64,000 bases of DNA from Ceratorhiza oryzae-sativae (lineage: Eukaryota > Basidiomycota > Agaricomycetes > Cantharellales > Ceratobasidiaceae). Shown here piece by piece: positions 1 to 12,512 of this stretch. A program made the position numbers and the translations under genes. The notes beneath the pieces were generated by a model, which was not told the origin of the DNA, searched no databases, and saw only the letters and a program-made list of their open reading frames with translations. How positions within the stretch are numbered: position 1 is the stretch's first letter; each line of letters begins with the position of its first letter. The DNA lies in NCBI GenBank assembly GCA_030998015.1, contig JARWMV010000236.1:1054001-1118000 (forward strand). The letters are read 5' to 3'.

Positions 1-3000
1 CCGACTATAGTCGTATTGATCCTGACGACATGTTTGTCCGGTACTCTGTGTCTGAGATACGCGTCATTCGAGCACGTCTGTTGTAAGCACTGTCGTTTTC
101 GCGGAGAATAAAACATTAATAAACTACATGAAACAGAGCGGATGCGGATGGTAAAAGAGAGGAACTCAGGCAGATGGTCGGGTGCGTTCCCTGATCCCTT
201 TGAATACTATATATTATGGCTGATTTCGTTGCACGTTCGGAAGCGTAGGGAGCGATACCGAGACCTACTGCACGCGTCAACTGCGATCACCAACATGGCT
301 GGGACCTCCGAGAGAGTGGTTGGCGCGTTAAACGACATGCGAGAATCATGTGCTAGTGTATCGCAGCTTGACGAAACTCCGAGAGCTAGGCATCGGTCCG
401 CTCCAAATGGCAAGAGTAACAAAGTTCAAGAAGGTTAGCCATTTAAAATCAGAATGATTACAGCGTTGGTTTATTTTATGATGACAGATGCGCATCTTAA
501 GACGCTTCAAATACTGTCTGCTCACTTGAAGCTCCTACTAGATTCACCAGAGCATTTATGGAGATGGCTCGAGAAGAAACAGTTCCTTCATGCTGCCTGG
601 CTATTCCTTCTCGCGAGAACAGTCCATCGAAAGCTTTCTAGATCCATCGACGACGATGACTCTGAGGACGAGGAGAATGAGGGGGGTGACATCAATTGGT
701 CCCGGCATGGGATTGATATAGGGGCAAGTGCGGAGATTGTTTCCTGAATACAATGCTCAACCGTCTACAGGAACAATTCCCTATCGCCGCTAGGCAGTGG
801 GAGGCAATTGGTCAATTCCGGCCTCAGATTGTTCACAAGGCAACTCAAGCATTGCGGGAGCCTGGTACATCACATAGAGTATGATGATATCGCCTTCGAG
901 CCAAGAAGACCCACTAATCCCGGGATGGGTCTAGGGTGTCGCAGAAACACTTATAGCGATCCTCCTTCTTGACGCCTTATCTACTGCACGAACGCGAAGC
1001 CTCTTCTTTTCTCAACGGGGAAAAACTCTTGCCGTTCTACTCAATCCGCCGTTAGCAGTTTCCCGGAGAGCAATTTCGCCAAGCCGTGCTCAGAACCGAA
1101 AAGCTACGGCTGCATTGTTGTCGCCTGCTTCTCCCGCCCAGTCACTTCCTTCACCTTCGATTCAGCTGCTCAAGACCCCTGTCCCCGCTTCTGTCGAGAC
1201 TGCTAAGGCTGAAAGGAAAGCTGTCAGAGAGGTAGTGAAGAGCTTTCGAGCAATATTTGAATTAATAGGAGGAACTCTCGCGACCGTCCGTGCAATATAT
1301 GGTAGTGAGGGGCTACTGGCACAACTCATCTCTGATATACAAAGCGATGTGCCGGATACAGCTGCCCTCCCTTCCACTGCGTCCCAGCCCCATTTTCCTT
1401 CATCCAGCAACACCCAACTCCCGGTCACGTCGCACAAATCCCTTACGACACCCCAGATACTACAATCCCTTCCATCGGCATCGCTTCTTTTGCGATTTCT
1501 ACCTTCATCAATTATAGGATATACACCATATATCTCTAGTGAGACTAACGACTCTGGTGTCGAATCGGACGAAACGGAGCAAGAAGCGAAAGTATGGATG
1601 GACATGGCTCTGGAGGCATTGGAAGCCCCCTCAAAAGCTTGGCTAGCTAGGCTCGAGAGCGTGCGGGCTGTTTGGACTGTGAGGAATTCAGTGATCAAGG
1701 GTATAGCATCGCTTGAGGGCACGCATCAAGTAAAAGAGCGCTTGGAGAGCGCAGTCGAAGTCGCTTTTGCGGCTCGCGTTGCAGAAGTTTGGGAGCGCCG
1801 CTGGAAACTGTAGAGATTGTCGTTGGCAGCGCCATTAGCAAAGCCTTAGCTGTTCTCCTTGGCGCGACTGGAGAAGAAGCACTAAAATCAGGTCCGTGAC
1901 TCTGTTGAGATTTGAACGTCTAGGTTTAAGGGTTTCGTAGATTTGGATCCACTGGGTTTCGTGTACTCCTCGGAGCTCCCTTCTGTACAAGGGGACGTCA
2001 ACGGCGACTCAAGTTTCCAGCGCTTCAAGGCTACCCTAGCCCGCCGAGTGAGCCGAAGGACACCTTTGCTGGACTCAGTACTGTCAGAGATGGAAGAAAC
2101 TGCCCGGGAACTCAAGGAGGAATTGACGGTCATCTCTGCGGAGGAGCAAACAAAGTCAGTCAACTACCTCAATCGTATTAGCTTTAGTTACGAACGACGG
2201 ATTAGCGAGGTCGCTGCACGTTTGACTTCGACGTATCAACCGCGGGCGGGGCAAACCTGTATGCGCGTGGTCGATGCTGTATCGAAAGCACTTGCAAGCG
2301 CGAATAGCAATGATAGCGCGGTAAAGGGCAAGTGGCCGTGGTTGCATTACCCTGGCATTCGCTGACTCGCAAACACAGCTAACGCGATTATATTCGTTGG
2401 TCGCCTTGCAAATTCCCTAGCTAACGGCTCTCCCTTCGTGGAAGATCTTTCTTGTTCCCGAGATACTGCCGAAGGCAAGTACCCGGCTAGCGTCCAAAGC
2501 AATCTCGATTCACAATATTCTATAGATGCAATCAATAGGCTGAAAGGCATACATCAAGAATCTATACAAGCATGGTGTGAATCATCGGCTGAAAAGGCAC
2601 TGAGTGTATACCAACCCGCTCTAGAAGCGTCACCATCCTCAGGTATGCTAGCTATCCATAATAAATGAGTAGCAAAACTAATCGAAAATCTGAATAGACG
2701 CTAACATCTCCTTGATCGTGCGACCATCCAACCATCTTGTCTCGGCACTCCGATCATTGATGACCTCTATTGATTCGCTTGGACTGACGTTGGAGCAACT
2801 TCGGGCTGAGCGAGTCGCACAGCGCGCATTTGACGCATTCGAAACACTCCTTTCTGCAGGGCTACCAGTCGAACATGTGGCGGATCAAACTGTTTGGGAT
2901 ATAATGTTCATAAAGGAGATACGAAAAGCTGCACCGAAGGGAATAGATGAAACCGAGCAGAATGATGCAAGCAACAAAGCAATTGAATCGCACCTTCAAA

Positions 3001-3304
3001 AGGTAATTTAACGTTCCCTTGTGACAGCCTACTAGACTAACAACTACTTCAGAACTCGGAAGAGATCCAAACCCTTACTAGAGCTTCAGTCAAAAACCAG
3101 CTTTGCCGCTCGCAGCTTTTACTCTCCACGCTCCTCGACCTTGGCGTTGTGCCAGTCGCAAGGCAGACGCATTCTCGTACCCAAAACGCGTTCCTTTCGC
3201 TCGGAGTCCCGCCCCAGGAAACCGATTTCCGACCCGCGCTGGAACTTGCCAAGCCGGGCCAAAGGTTCGGAATGCTGCCCGTCGCCGCAGTTGCTTACAA
3301 GTGA
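1..3304 (+). CDS. COG1: Conserved oligomeric Golgi complex subunit 1 (5' end cut by window edge)
   Basis: COG1 is a lobe-A subunit of the COG tether that captures retrograde vesicles at the Golgi. The N-terminal Vps51-type region is readable: MFVRYSVSEIR (from 30), then REELRQMV, GERYRDLLHAS and HLKLLLDSPEHLW, ending a typical opening of this family. Exons inferred: 3-82, 137-181, 249-433, 488-723, 771-878, 935-1891, 1941-2327, 2379-2642, 2698-3002, 3053-3304. Two introns (724-770, 2328-2378) need a GC donor (GCAAGT). One base is missing near 1797-1801: the frame ending VAEVWERR must shift to continue LETVEIVVG. The C-terminus ends at the TGA at 3302. The true start codon probably lies upstream of the window, although an ATG exists at 30. 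It converges with the GH31 gene, 87 bp apart. The family call is firm; exon edges are moderately sure. Confidence 0.85.
724..770 (+). other. GC-AG intron in COG1
   Basis: Only donor phase that joins HGIDIG to EQFPIAARQWEAI is GCAAGT at 724 with CAG at 768-770; the GT options give wrong phase or a 32-nt intron. Confidence 0.7.
2328..2378 (+). other. GC-AG intron in COG1
   Basis: GCAAGT at 2328 joins SAVK to ANAIIFVGRLANS in phase; the nearby GTAAAG at 2321 is out of phase. Confidence 0.65.
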
Positions 3305-3391
3305 TTGTTGTGTTTCCTGTTAGTTTTAATATATTTGGAAGTTACAAACGCGCAATCGGTTTGAATCGAATCAATTTAGAAAAGGAATAGC

Positions 3392-6300
3392 TCAAGATAG
3401 CTTGAGTGATGTCTCTTTGGTACCCTCAGAGGCGTTGACAGAGCTACTCTTGCCGTTCGAAAACAACACCGCACTCCATGAACCTGCCAATGAGCCATTT
3501 ACCACGCTAACTTTAATATCATTCCCTGTCCTCGTTGCGCGGATGGTAGCCGCTATTTCTTTGCCCTTTCCGGTAGGCACGACCGCCTCGGACGTCTGGC
3601 CGTCGGCCAGCTCATAAACGCGGATTTCAAGACCTTCATGTAACGTGTAGTCTGCTCGTTTTAGGCCCGACTTGCCCAATGCAAGTATAGTACCTTCCCG
3701 CACAAGCACGGGGATCTCGTCATATGGTACCCTAGTGCGTATCCACGTTGGCCCCGTGATGACCTTGGGCTCGCCAAAGAATGGCGTCCATCGGCCAGCT
3801 GGGACGTAGAATTCGATCTCTTCTGTGTCGGGTGCGAACACTGGGACGACTAGAAGGGAGTGGCCGAGGAAGTATTGAGCATCCAAAAAGTACGTCGTGC
3901 GGTCCTTGGGAACTCGAGGAACGTAGCTCGTTGCATCGGATGGCCGGTTTTGTTAGTTTCGATGGCCTATGTGCCGTGGTAGTACGTTTTACTAAATATA
4001 TGCGTTTTATGAAGATATATAGCACGAACCGTAGCGTAGAGATATGGCATGAGCCTGTGCTTAGCGTCGAGGAATTTTGCCAGAACTTTCGGGGCTTGTT
4101 CGCCATAGTTCCAAGGTACACGGTAGCTGCTCGATCCGTGCAAGCGAGAATGCGAAGAAAACAGACCGAACGCAAGCCAGCGCATATAGATCTCAGCCGG
4201 AGGGTGACCCTGTGGGCAAGGTCAATTATCCTATCTGTGTCGAGCGTTAATGTGACTCGCCTCAAACCCTCCAATATCGTGGGAGGTAAATCCAAAGCCA
4301 GACAGGGTCAAGCTTAGACCGCCACGCAAGGTTTCGGCCATAGCCTCCCATGTGCTCTCACAGTCGCCGCCCCAATGCTGCCAATTCATGATTTAGGTAA
4401 AATGTTCTCTTGAGTCGTAATCCAAACATACCACTGGGAACCTTTTCAACAAGATTTTAAGAGACACTTCACGTAGTACACTAGAAGGCGCACCTTTGGC
4501 CACCAGCTGTTGCAGATCTCGCGAATACGCATGCCTCATCTTTACCAAGTCGTTCCTCGAGAACTTCAAATACGAGTTTGTTATAGATATGCGCATATGC
4601 GTTGTGCATTCGGTACGGGTCGGAGCCATCGTGGTATTGAACGTTAGCGTGCGGAATGCGTTCGCCAAAATCGGTTTTGAACGCATCGACTCCCAGGTCG
4701 AGCAGGGTCCTCAGTTTGCCTCTATACCATTCACAGGCTGCTGGGTTTGTAAAGTCAACTATCGCCAATCCAGGCTGCCAGAGGTTCCATCTACAAGAAA
4801 ATGTGAGTTGGAATAAGACGACCATGTAATAGGGACTTACTGCCAGACGTCCCCGTTTGTACGCTTGATAAAGTAATCGCCCTCGATACCCTCTTTGAAG
4901 GTAGACGCGAATTGGCTGATGTAGGGGTTGACTGCAAAGGAATGTGAGTAACCCATTTGTATAACATGATCGGAAACGTACTCCACACGCATATCTTTAC
5001 TCCAAACTGCTTCTTGAGTGATGAGAGGTACGCCTTTGGATCAGGGAAGTTGTCAGGGTCGAATGTGAACGAGGTCCTGTAGTTAAATATAGCATGTGGC
5101 TGTAATCGCAAGGAGGCTGAAGTCTTACCATTCATACTGTGCCATCCAGAAGCAATCTAGATGGAAGCTGGTTCAGGGCGTAGTTAATGTTTGGCAGCTC
5201 CATCTTTTTTTGTAGGAACTTACACGGAGACCTAGAAATCGTAATGAGATGTAGGTGATTTTGAAACCGAAAGAACAACATACATTGCAGTCACGCTCCT
5301 TCATTCCCTGTAGGAAGCCAGTGACCGTCTTCTCGTCGTAGTTTGTGAGGAAAGAAGTTGAGAGCCATAGGCCGAATGTCCACGAAGGAGGCAGTCTATA
5401 ACATAATAATAAGAAAAACTGGCCACGATCACAAGACTTTGTACATGCCCAGGTCGGCCAGTTAGAAGTGTGTACTTTTCGAGGATCTATTTTATTTCAA
5501 GGCATTTTGTCAGATTTCCCCCAGGATTATCAGAGAATCTGCTTCGGCTAACCTCGAGGGGGGTTGGCCCATAGATAACAAAGTACTGTAGCTCCTCCCC
5601 AGCTACAGTCACACCAACTCGACTTGCCTTTTCGCTCCCAATCTCAAGCTCTACTTCGCCAGGATGGTTAATGAAAACCCCATATCCCTTGGAAGTGAGA
5701 TAGAAAGGCACGCATTTGTACGCCTGTTCGGAGCTAGTACCTCCGTCACGGTTCCAAACGCTGACGGCTTGCCCGTTCTTTATATATGCGCCAAATTGCC
5801 TGAATATCTGTCAAGAAATTATAAAATAGATTCAGCCAAAACTCACTCTCCGAGTCCGTAAGTTAGCTCTCCAGCGGACAAGGTCAGCTCCGATAGCATA
5901 TATCGAACATACTCCGGAGGCGGAGGCGGGTTCGGATTGGACGATCGGTCTGTTGCCATACACGAGGTGTTTGCGGCACTACCCATTGTATACTTGTACG
6001 GGACATCGATGATCGCCTGGGCTTTTGGTCCTGCGGATGTCAAGATACGCCCATCTTGTCCAAGGAAGTCGACGTAGTACGAGTTGGTCGAAATCCCGTT
6101 CATTACTACTGCCTGAGTGGCTATTCGCGCAGTCAAACCACCAGATGTGAAGCTAGTGCCGAGCTCTGACTTGGTTATCGAAATTCTGGGCTTTGGAGGG
6201 GCTCCGTCGGGGAACAGCTCAAAGTTGGGGCCTTGCCTTTTCTTCCCCTGGTATCAGAAGATGTTAGCATTTATTCTTGAGGGCCATATTAAAGCACTCG

Positions 6301-6571
6301 CCGCAAAATGAGTGATATTGACTCCGATAATACCCTCTAGTGGAGACGTAATTTCAACGTCCAGTACGGGGCCTACAGCACCCGCGTCAGATAATAGTCA
6401 TCGCAGTATCGAGGCATGCCTACCGCCAAGTGTGTCTCCACGATGACGGATAGGACGCGTCGAGACATGAATCCCAAGAGCTTCCCCCTTTGCTTCCTCC
6501 TTGACTACTGACACACCAAAGTATGGCTTTACACCATCGCGAAGCAGCCAAAGACCATCCGTGAACTTCAT
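3392..6571 (-). CDS. GH31 glycoside hydrolase, alpha-xylosidase type
   Basis: Retaining GH31 enzyme, most like YicI-type alpha-xylosidases, which remove xylose from xyloglucan oligosaccharides. The start ATG at 6571 opens [16 protein letters not shown], usual for this subgroup. Visible in order: beta-sandwich region ([15 protein letters not shown]), [17 protein letters not shown], the catalytic barrel with nucleophile Asp in [13 protein letters not shown], the acid/base Asp in [34 protein letters not shown] and the C-terminal beta domains, ending at the stop at 3392. No signal peptide is seen, so it is probably intracellular. Exons include 6424-6571, 6302-6372, 5847-6247, an 8-nt exon (5224-5231) and a 10-nt exon (4432-4441). 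Three introns need GC donors (6248-6301, 5396-5448, 4210-4260). One base is missing in the G run at 3908-3910. The usual Trp before SHDIGG is Thr here. Alpha-glucosidase is the alternative, but KTDFGERIP favours xylosidase. Confidence 0.85.
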
Positions 6572-7869
6572 ATTCAAGTATACAAGTTTCCGAGTTGAGG
6601 CTCGGGCATCAGGACCCTAAGCTTTAAATATCCGAACCATTGTTCGGTGTATTTTCGGAAACCGCAGAGAATCGAGTGGAGATAGATACTGATCAGGAGG
6701 TGAGGCCGAAGGACGAATCGGGCTCGATCATTTCCGGGCCGACGTGAATGAACCAACCAACGATGAGTGATGATATACTTGAGGTATGTCTCGGTAGCAT
6801 CGATGAAATGAACGGTTCTTTGGCTGAAGGTAATCATGAAGCTAGTTACATTCGGTCAATGAGTCCATCTGGGGTTAGTGGTATGTCCTGACGGCACACC
6901 TCGGCAGAATCGGCGACCGAGGCTCAGAGGCTATATATATGGGCTGAGAGGATGATATCTCCCTTTTCTTGACAGACTTCCCTCTAAATTGGCCCATGCG
7001 TAGACCTAGGGGACGTATCAGTCCGTGAAGTTCTATCCCCCTCTCTGGAATTGCCGAAGTATAAGCGGGCATGCACATGTTGGCAAGTCGCGATTTCGCA
7101 TATAGTGTTCCCGCTACTGAAATAGGCATATCAGCTTTTTGAAAATGTAAATGTTGGCGAGTGTTGCAAGGAGAAGCGGGGTTTGGCACGTGACCTGGCG
7201 GCGATTGTGGAGTCCCGGATGGGGAACTGCTGGGGTTCTTGTTGTCGATCAGGAGTATCTTCCTTCTTGTGCTGGATCAGGTTCCGGAACCGCCCTCTGC
7301 CTCATCATGCGGACAAGGCGGTTACGCTTTCGGTCTCGCATTTCCATTCATTGGACCTTGGAGCCTCGCCAAATTACCCGAGTATCGCCTGGTCAATCCC
7401 CCCTGGCTTGCTGGCTTATTGTTTATCCCGGGCACACCAGCACAATATCTCGACGAGCCTCGATTTGATGGAAGATCTGTTCACAAGAATTCGCTAGCTT
7501 CTGGGGCTAGGGTTGTAGGATGTGAGAATGTTCTAACCAGCCAACGTTTTCGTACAATCCTGCCTATGTGGCGTATCTTTGTCCATCAACCACTTTCAGC
7601 CTGTTGTCATTTCTCCGAACCACCTGTGCGGCGTGGATTGGGCGGTCATTGAAGCAGGTCTCGTGAGACCCTACGATCACTCGGAAGACGAACCCCATGT
7701 GGGTGTTCTCCGTCGACCAATCTCTGGTCGGCGGGCTACCGGGCCACCGGAGAAAGTATCACTATAAATACTTATTATCTGGGACACTGGCTTCCCAAGG
7801 TCTTGCTCTCTCTCCTCCACATCGAACGTGTTGGAGTGATTCTACCGACCAGGCCTTACCCCTTCTACG
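6572..7869. promoter_or_regulatory. Divergent upstream region shared by the GH31 enzyme and sugar transporter genes
   Basis: About 1.3 kb with no gene I can support. It lies head-to-head between the GH31 start (6571, minus) and the transporter start (7870, plus), so it must hold both promoters. Short ORFs inside (for example 6574-6837 minus, 7183-7497 plus) show no family resemblance or sensible splice links. Confidence 0.5.
7763..7770 (+). promoter_or_regulatory. TATA box of the sugar transporter gene
   Basis: TATAAATA, 100 bp upstream of the ATG at 7870, followed by a pyrimidine-rich tract; good spacing for a fungal core promoter. The role is inferred from sequence and position only. Confidence 0.5.
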
Positions 7870-10192
7870 ATGGGAGCTCTGTTCAACTTCTTCGTTGCGA
7901 CCTTTGCCGCCATCGGGTCTTTCCTCTTTGGATAGTATGTCTACTCCTATTTCTTGCCGTCTGTCTGCTAATAGCGATATAGTGACTCTGGTATCATCGG
8001 TTCTGTCATCTCTCCTAACTTTAAGAAGTTCCACGAGTACTTCAACAACCCGGACGATTCAATCCTGGGAGCGGTTGTCTCAACTGTAGGTTCAATCATC
8101 CAAGAACTACTGCACAACGCTAACTTGTGTCCCACAGTTTGCTGGGGGTTGTTTCTTTGGTGCAATGGTATGGCATCAAGCGCGCCGGGAGAACCGGTTA
8201 CTAATCACCTGAATAGTCAGCTGGTTGGCTCGCCGACAGAATTGGACGGAAGCGCACTATTCAAGTTGGATCCGCTGTTGCTGTACTTGGCTGCTCCTTG
8301 CAAACTGGCGCACAAAACATCAGCTACTTGATGGTTGGCCGTGTCATTGCTGGGCTCGCGATCGGCTGTTTATCCATGATCGTTCCGGTGCGTTTCTTTG
8401 GACATGCGCGGCGAGCGCGCGGGTTGATCCTTTACATAGCTTTACCAATCGGAAATTGCTCCTCCTGAGATGCGTGGATTCTTGACCGGCATGACCCAAT
8501 GTAAGTGCAGTTTGGCCACTATCATCTACAAATAATAACATTAGTTCTTCTTAGTTATGATTGTATGTCCTTTGAGTAGATTTACATTCAAGCTACTAAC
8601 CATATGATAGGGCATGGGATTCCTAGTTGCCAACTGTGAGTTCCATCATCAAAGCTATGCCTCGTGGTGCTTAACTGTCGTGAGACAGGGGTCGGTTACG
8701 GCTGCCAGTACCTCGACTCGGACGCCCAATGGCGCGTGCCCCTCGGCATCCAAGTTGCTCCGGCTGTCCTGCTGTTCCTCGGCATGTTCGGTCTGCCCTA
8801 CAGTCCCCGCTGGCGTAAGTTTACTGTTTGAATTGTGCCCTGCATACTCACGCTATTGTTTCAGTCATCGAGAAGGGTCGCAATGAGGAAGCTCTGGCTG
8901 TCGTTCGGCGTCTTCACGGCACCAAGGAAAACGCCGACTTTATCAAGCTGGAGTTTGCCGAGATGGTGGAACAAATCAAGTACGAGAAAGCGAACATGTC
9001 TTCCAAGCTGTCCGATCTATGGGCGACGAAGCCCATGCTCAAGGTTTGCTCCTAGGTAGCCACCCCATCCCTATTTTACTGATAAATCTGTAATGTAGCG
9101 CACCCTTACCGGAATGGGCGTCCAAATTTGCTGCCAGTTCACCGGTATCAACGTTTCCGCGTACTTCCAGCCTTCGCTATATGCAGCCCTCGGATACTCT
9201 GGCAATAAAATCTTGTTGATAACTGGTATCAACAATTTAGTTGGACAAATTGTCACTTTTGTCTTTATCTACTTCATTCTCGACCGTAAGGCTTTGCTCG
9301 ATATCCCTCCCATGACCCAAGCTGATCGTCCGAATAGGTGTGGGCCGTCGACTCCCACTCATTATTGGTGCCTTTGGCATGGCTGCCTGTCTGGCAATCG
9401 AGGCAAGTCTCCCCCCCCCTACCCCCACCCGCACCCACACATGATCTCAGAGTATTCATTAAACGAAATGAATTGATTGCAGGCTGCCATCAATGCTCGT
9501 TTTCCTGGAGAGACGTCCCACAACAAGGCCGCTCAACAAGCTGGTGTTGCGTTCATCATCCTGTTTGGCTCGCTCTTCTTCTCGGCCTCGTTCGGGCCGG
9601 TCTCATGGGTGTATCAATCGGAGATCTTCCCAATGCGTACGTCGATATTTTGCGTCAAGCCAAGCAGCGCGCGGTGAATTGAACATGTCATGATAGGTGT
9701 TCGCGCGATGGGAACGGCAGTGTCTACCATGGCCAATTGGGCCATCAACGTATGTGTCGCCAAGCCGCTTAAGCGGGCTCAAACTTACCAAGCGTTGGCT
9801 ACATTTAGGTCATGATTTCCCAAGTCTCGCCTATCGGACTTCATAGGTTAGGCTGGAAATTCTACCTCGTGTTCATTTGCACGAATATTGCCAACGGTAA
9901 GTTTGTTCCCTTTTTCGTTCCTGGTTGGAAGGGCGCTCGCTTACTTGGACTCATTTGAACCAATAGCCTTCATTGTCATTTTCTTGTGAGCCCCTTTGCG
10001 CAATTTTCGCTTGGTGTGTACTGACTCGCCACTGCTAGCTTCCCCGAAACCAAGGGCAAGACGTTGGAGGAGATGGATGCTGTATTTGGCGACCAGGTTA
10101 TTGACCATGCGCTCGAGACTGGCCGCCCGAACAACGCGTCTGGCGTGGATTCAAAGGGAGAAAGCGATGATCATGTTGAGAAGGTTGGTTGA
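7870..10192 (+). CDS. MFS sugar transporter (hexose/pentose type)
   Basis: Proton-coupled sugar porter of the major facilitator superfamily, plasma membrane, about 495 aa and 12 TM. Sixteen exons join in frame with no break. Motifs: FLFGYDSGIIG at the start of TM1, DRIGRKR around residues 73-79, PYSPRW near 191, TGINVSAYFQPS in TM7, and PETKG near 447 after the last TM. Exons: 7870-7934, 7983-8085, 8138-8167, 8217-8387, 8440-8500, 8555-8562 (8 nt), 8611-8635, 8689-8814, 8865-9043, 9099-9285, 9338-9402, 9483-9636, 9697-9749, 9809-9896, 9967-9985, 10039-10192. Intron 9403-9482 needs a GC donor. Divergence from the alpha-xylosidase-type gene suggests xylose or oligosaccharide-derived sugar import; the substrate is not readable from sequence. 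Confidence 0.9.
9403..9482 (+). other. GC-AG intron in the sugar transporter gene
   Basis: GCAAGT at 9403 joins MAACLAIE to AAINARFPGE in phase 0; the embedded GT shifts the frame. Confidence 0.75.
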
Positions 10193-10378
10193 GCCGTTGA
10201 CTGCTGTGCTCGATTTTTTTTTCTTCTTCTTGGAGCGTCATGTGTATATTTCACCTAGGAACAAATGGCTATTTGTCTTAGAACACCATGGTATAGGTTA
10301 GCTTGAGCACAAGAAGGATTACAACAAGATGTAAAAGTTACAGCATAGTACACTATGCGTACACTGCACCGACGGCAA

Positions 10379-12512
10379 TCACCGCAATGCCAGCCGACCA
10401 TGACCACCCCTCACTTCGTCAAGCTCCAACTCTTCATCAAAGCTATCCCTTCCGTCGGAGATCTTGTACACGTTCTCGTCGTCGTGTCCCATGGGTCCCC
10501 CCGGGTACGCGGGTGCGGGTGTAAATGCAGTAGTAGGAGTAACGGCACTTGCAGCCACGAGCGCCGAGTTTACACGGAGGGGAGTATAACCAGAGGTAGA
10601 GGCGACACCCTTGCCCTTGGCGTTTCGCCCGGTAGTCGCGTAGAGATGGAGAAGAAGGTTGGCGTAGAGGTAGATAACGAAAGCCAGGCTGAGCATGAGA
10701 AGAACATAGGTAACATGGTCCATTTCGATGCCCATGACCGCTTTCAGCTCTTCGTCTGTTGCAGACATGAAAAGAACACTGTGCAAATTTAAGTTTGGCT
10801 ACGCGAAAAAAAGGAGAAAAGATTTACCCTCCCGCAACGAGCAACTGTCAACGTAAGTGCGTTAGGATCATGAGTGGTGTCAAGGTTATGGCAAGATTGC
10901 TCACAAACGGCGGCAAGTGTTGGAATGCCTTGATCTCTACTTCCTGGTCCCCGCTACGGCGTATCGCACTGTTGTCGTTTGTCACAGAAGCTGCATCCTT
11001 GAGCACGAACGTGATTTCGACAACACGAGCTAACCCTGCCGACATAAGAACAACGCCGAAAATGGTATGAACCTAAATGAACTATTCAGCCGGCGTTTTG
11101 CGGATCGTCAGGAGAAGGCCTGGAGGGATCCGTACCTTGGTACTGATTTCCAGAGCCTGACTGTGAGAAGACATTGCCCATCCGGTCATAATGATACTTG
11201 AGTTCGATCACGGATTAGCTCGTGTATCTCCGGTACTGACTCTGGAATATAGCCACACTTACATGAGTGCAGGAACGACGGTGCGCTTCCCATTCCGTGC
11301 CAAGAATATCGCTAGAGCTCCACCAGCCCACCCTAAAATTTATCGGTGTGAATGTAGTCATGCAGAGGGACACGGAGAACTAACAGATAACCCCAAGAGT
11401 GCTAAACGATCAAACTTTCAGCCAGCGCGATCGATGTCCCGGGGCGGAGAAAAAACGTACGTGTGCTGCATATCCTTGTGGCTCCATTTGGTTAGGGAGC
11501 CATGGTGCTCTGTAAACGTGTTTACAATGCCCTGGAATCACGCCTAGTGTTAGAAGATGGGATAGTTTTGAGTCCAAATAGGCCTACCCAAAGCATAATC
11601 ACCCATCCATCCCACCATTCCTGGCTTCGCGAGCTCACAACCTTTTCGCCTTTGTTTCCGTCCCTCCAACGTTTTCCATACCAGACACGCCCTCCCCCAG
11701 CGATCAATACGATCGCGAGTATCACCCCATATCCAATAAATGCCGATCCCATGATATAGTGCGCCAGGCATTGGCCGAGCTCTTCTTTCTGAGAGTCATG
11801 AGTAATCGAAGTTAAGAACCTGCTGGCGACTTCTTAGGTTGAAGGATACACCGGACTTACACCACAGTAACCTCGGATGACAATGACACCGAATAGCATC
11901 TGAATCCAGCCGATGACAAGCCAGCATTTGCCAATGATACCATGGAGGACAACCGCCCAAGGACGGATGGTTTCCTCGTGAATATGGAGCTTCAGGTAGA
12001 TTCCCAGACACAGCTGGGCCAAGAGAGGAAGAAGGATCAGGTTGGCGGCGGTTCCATGTGCCTAGGAAATTGAAGGTTCAGTCTAGCAGCACCATCTGTG
12101 AGAAGGTTGCCGCGTACCGATTCCGAGAACGACCGGCCTTTGTGCGAGTGTCCCAGGATGTAGCCCGCGGCAGTCATCAAATAGGCGGCAGACTAGAACC
12201 CATAAGGCAGATTCCACCAGTGCATTTACCACGAAACTTACTTGGACCGGAACATGCCATTTCGATCTAAAGCGGCACGTTATGGCACGGAACTGATTGC
12301 CAAGAGTGCACATACCTTGTTATTCCCAGGACCATTCCAATGCCAAACATGCCTCCCCAGACAAGTAGCTGTACGAGAATATGGATCCATAGGACAGCAT
12401 CGATAGGAGCTTTCGGGTCGCCGCCATCGCCGTGATGGGGATGCGCGAGAACAAGTTGTGCGAGAACGAGCGACGAGAGCACGCTGCTGGATAGGCCCGA
12501 GAGCACAGTCAT
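10379..12512 (-). CDS. Ytp1-like integral membrane protein (DUF2427 + Ytp1 domains)
   Basis: Multi-span membrane protein of the fungal Ytp1 family, related in fold to cytochrome b561-type proteins; function not established. It opens with a cleavable-looking signal (MTVLSGLSSSVLSSLVLAQL then AHPHH), followed by the DUF2427 region (GGMFGIGMVLGITR, SKWHVPVQ, LGHSHKGRSF, HGTAANLILLPLLAQLCLG, VLHGIIGKCWLVIGWIQM) and the Ytp1 region (VNTFTEHHGS, WSHKDMQHT, FMSATDEELKAVMG). The C-terminal tail is cytosolic and acidic. First exons: 12316-12512, 12242-12266, 12118-12192; a 17-nt exon sits at 10828-10844. No frame break was noticed. It converges on the sugar transporter (186 bp between) and diverges from the Zn2Cys6 gene. 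Confidence 0.82.

Noticed and set aside
1797..1805. Programmed ribosomal frameshift in COG1
   Set aside because: No slippery site or downstream structure, and similar breaks recur in many unrelated genes, pointing to sequence error.
6574..6837. Minus-strand ORF directly upstream of the GH31 start
   Set aside because: The ATG at 6571 begins the conserved N-terminus and this frame does not splice into it sensibly.
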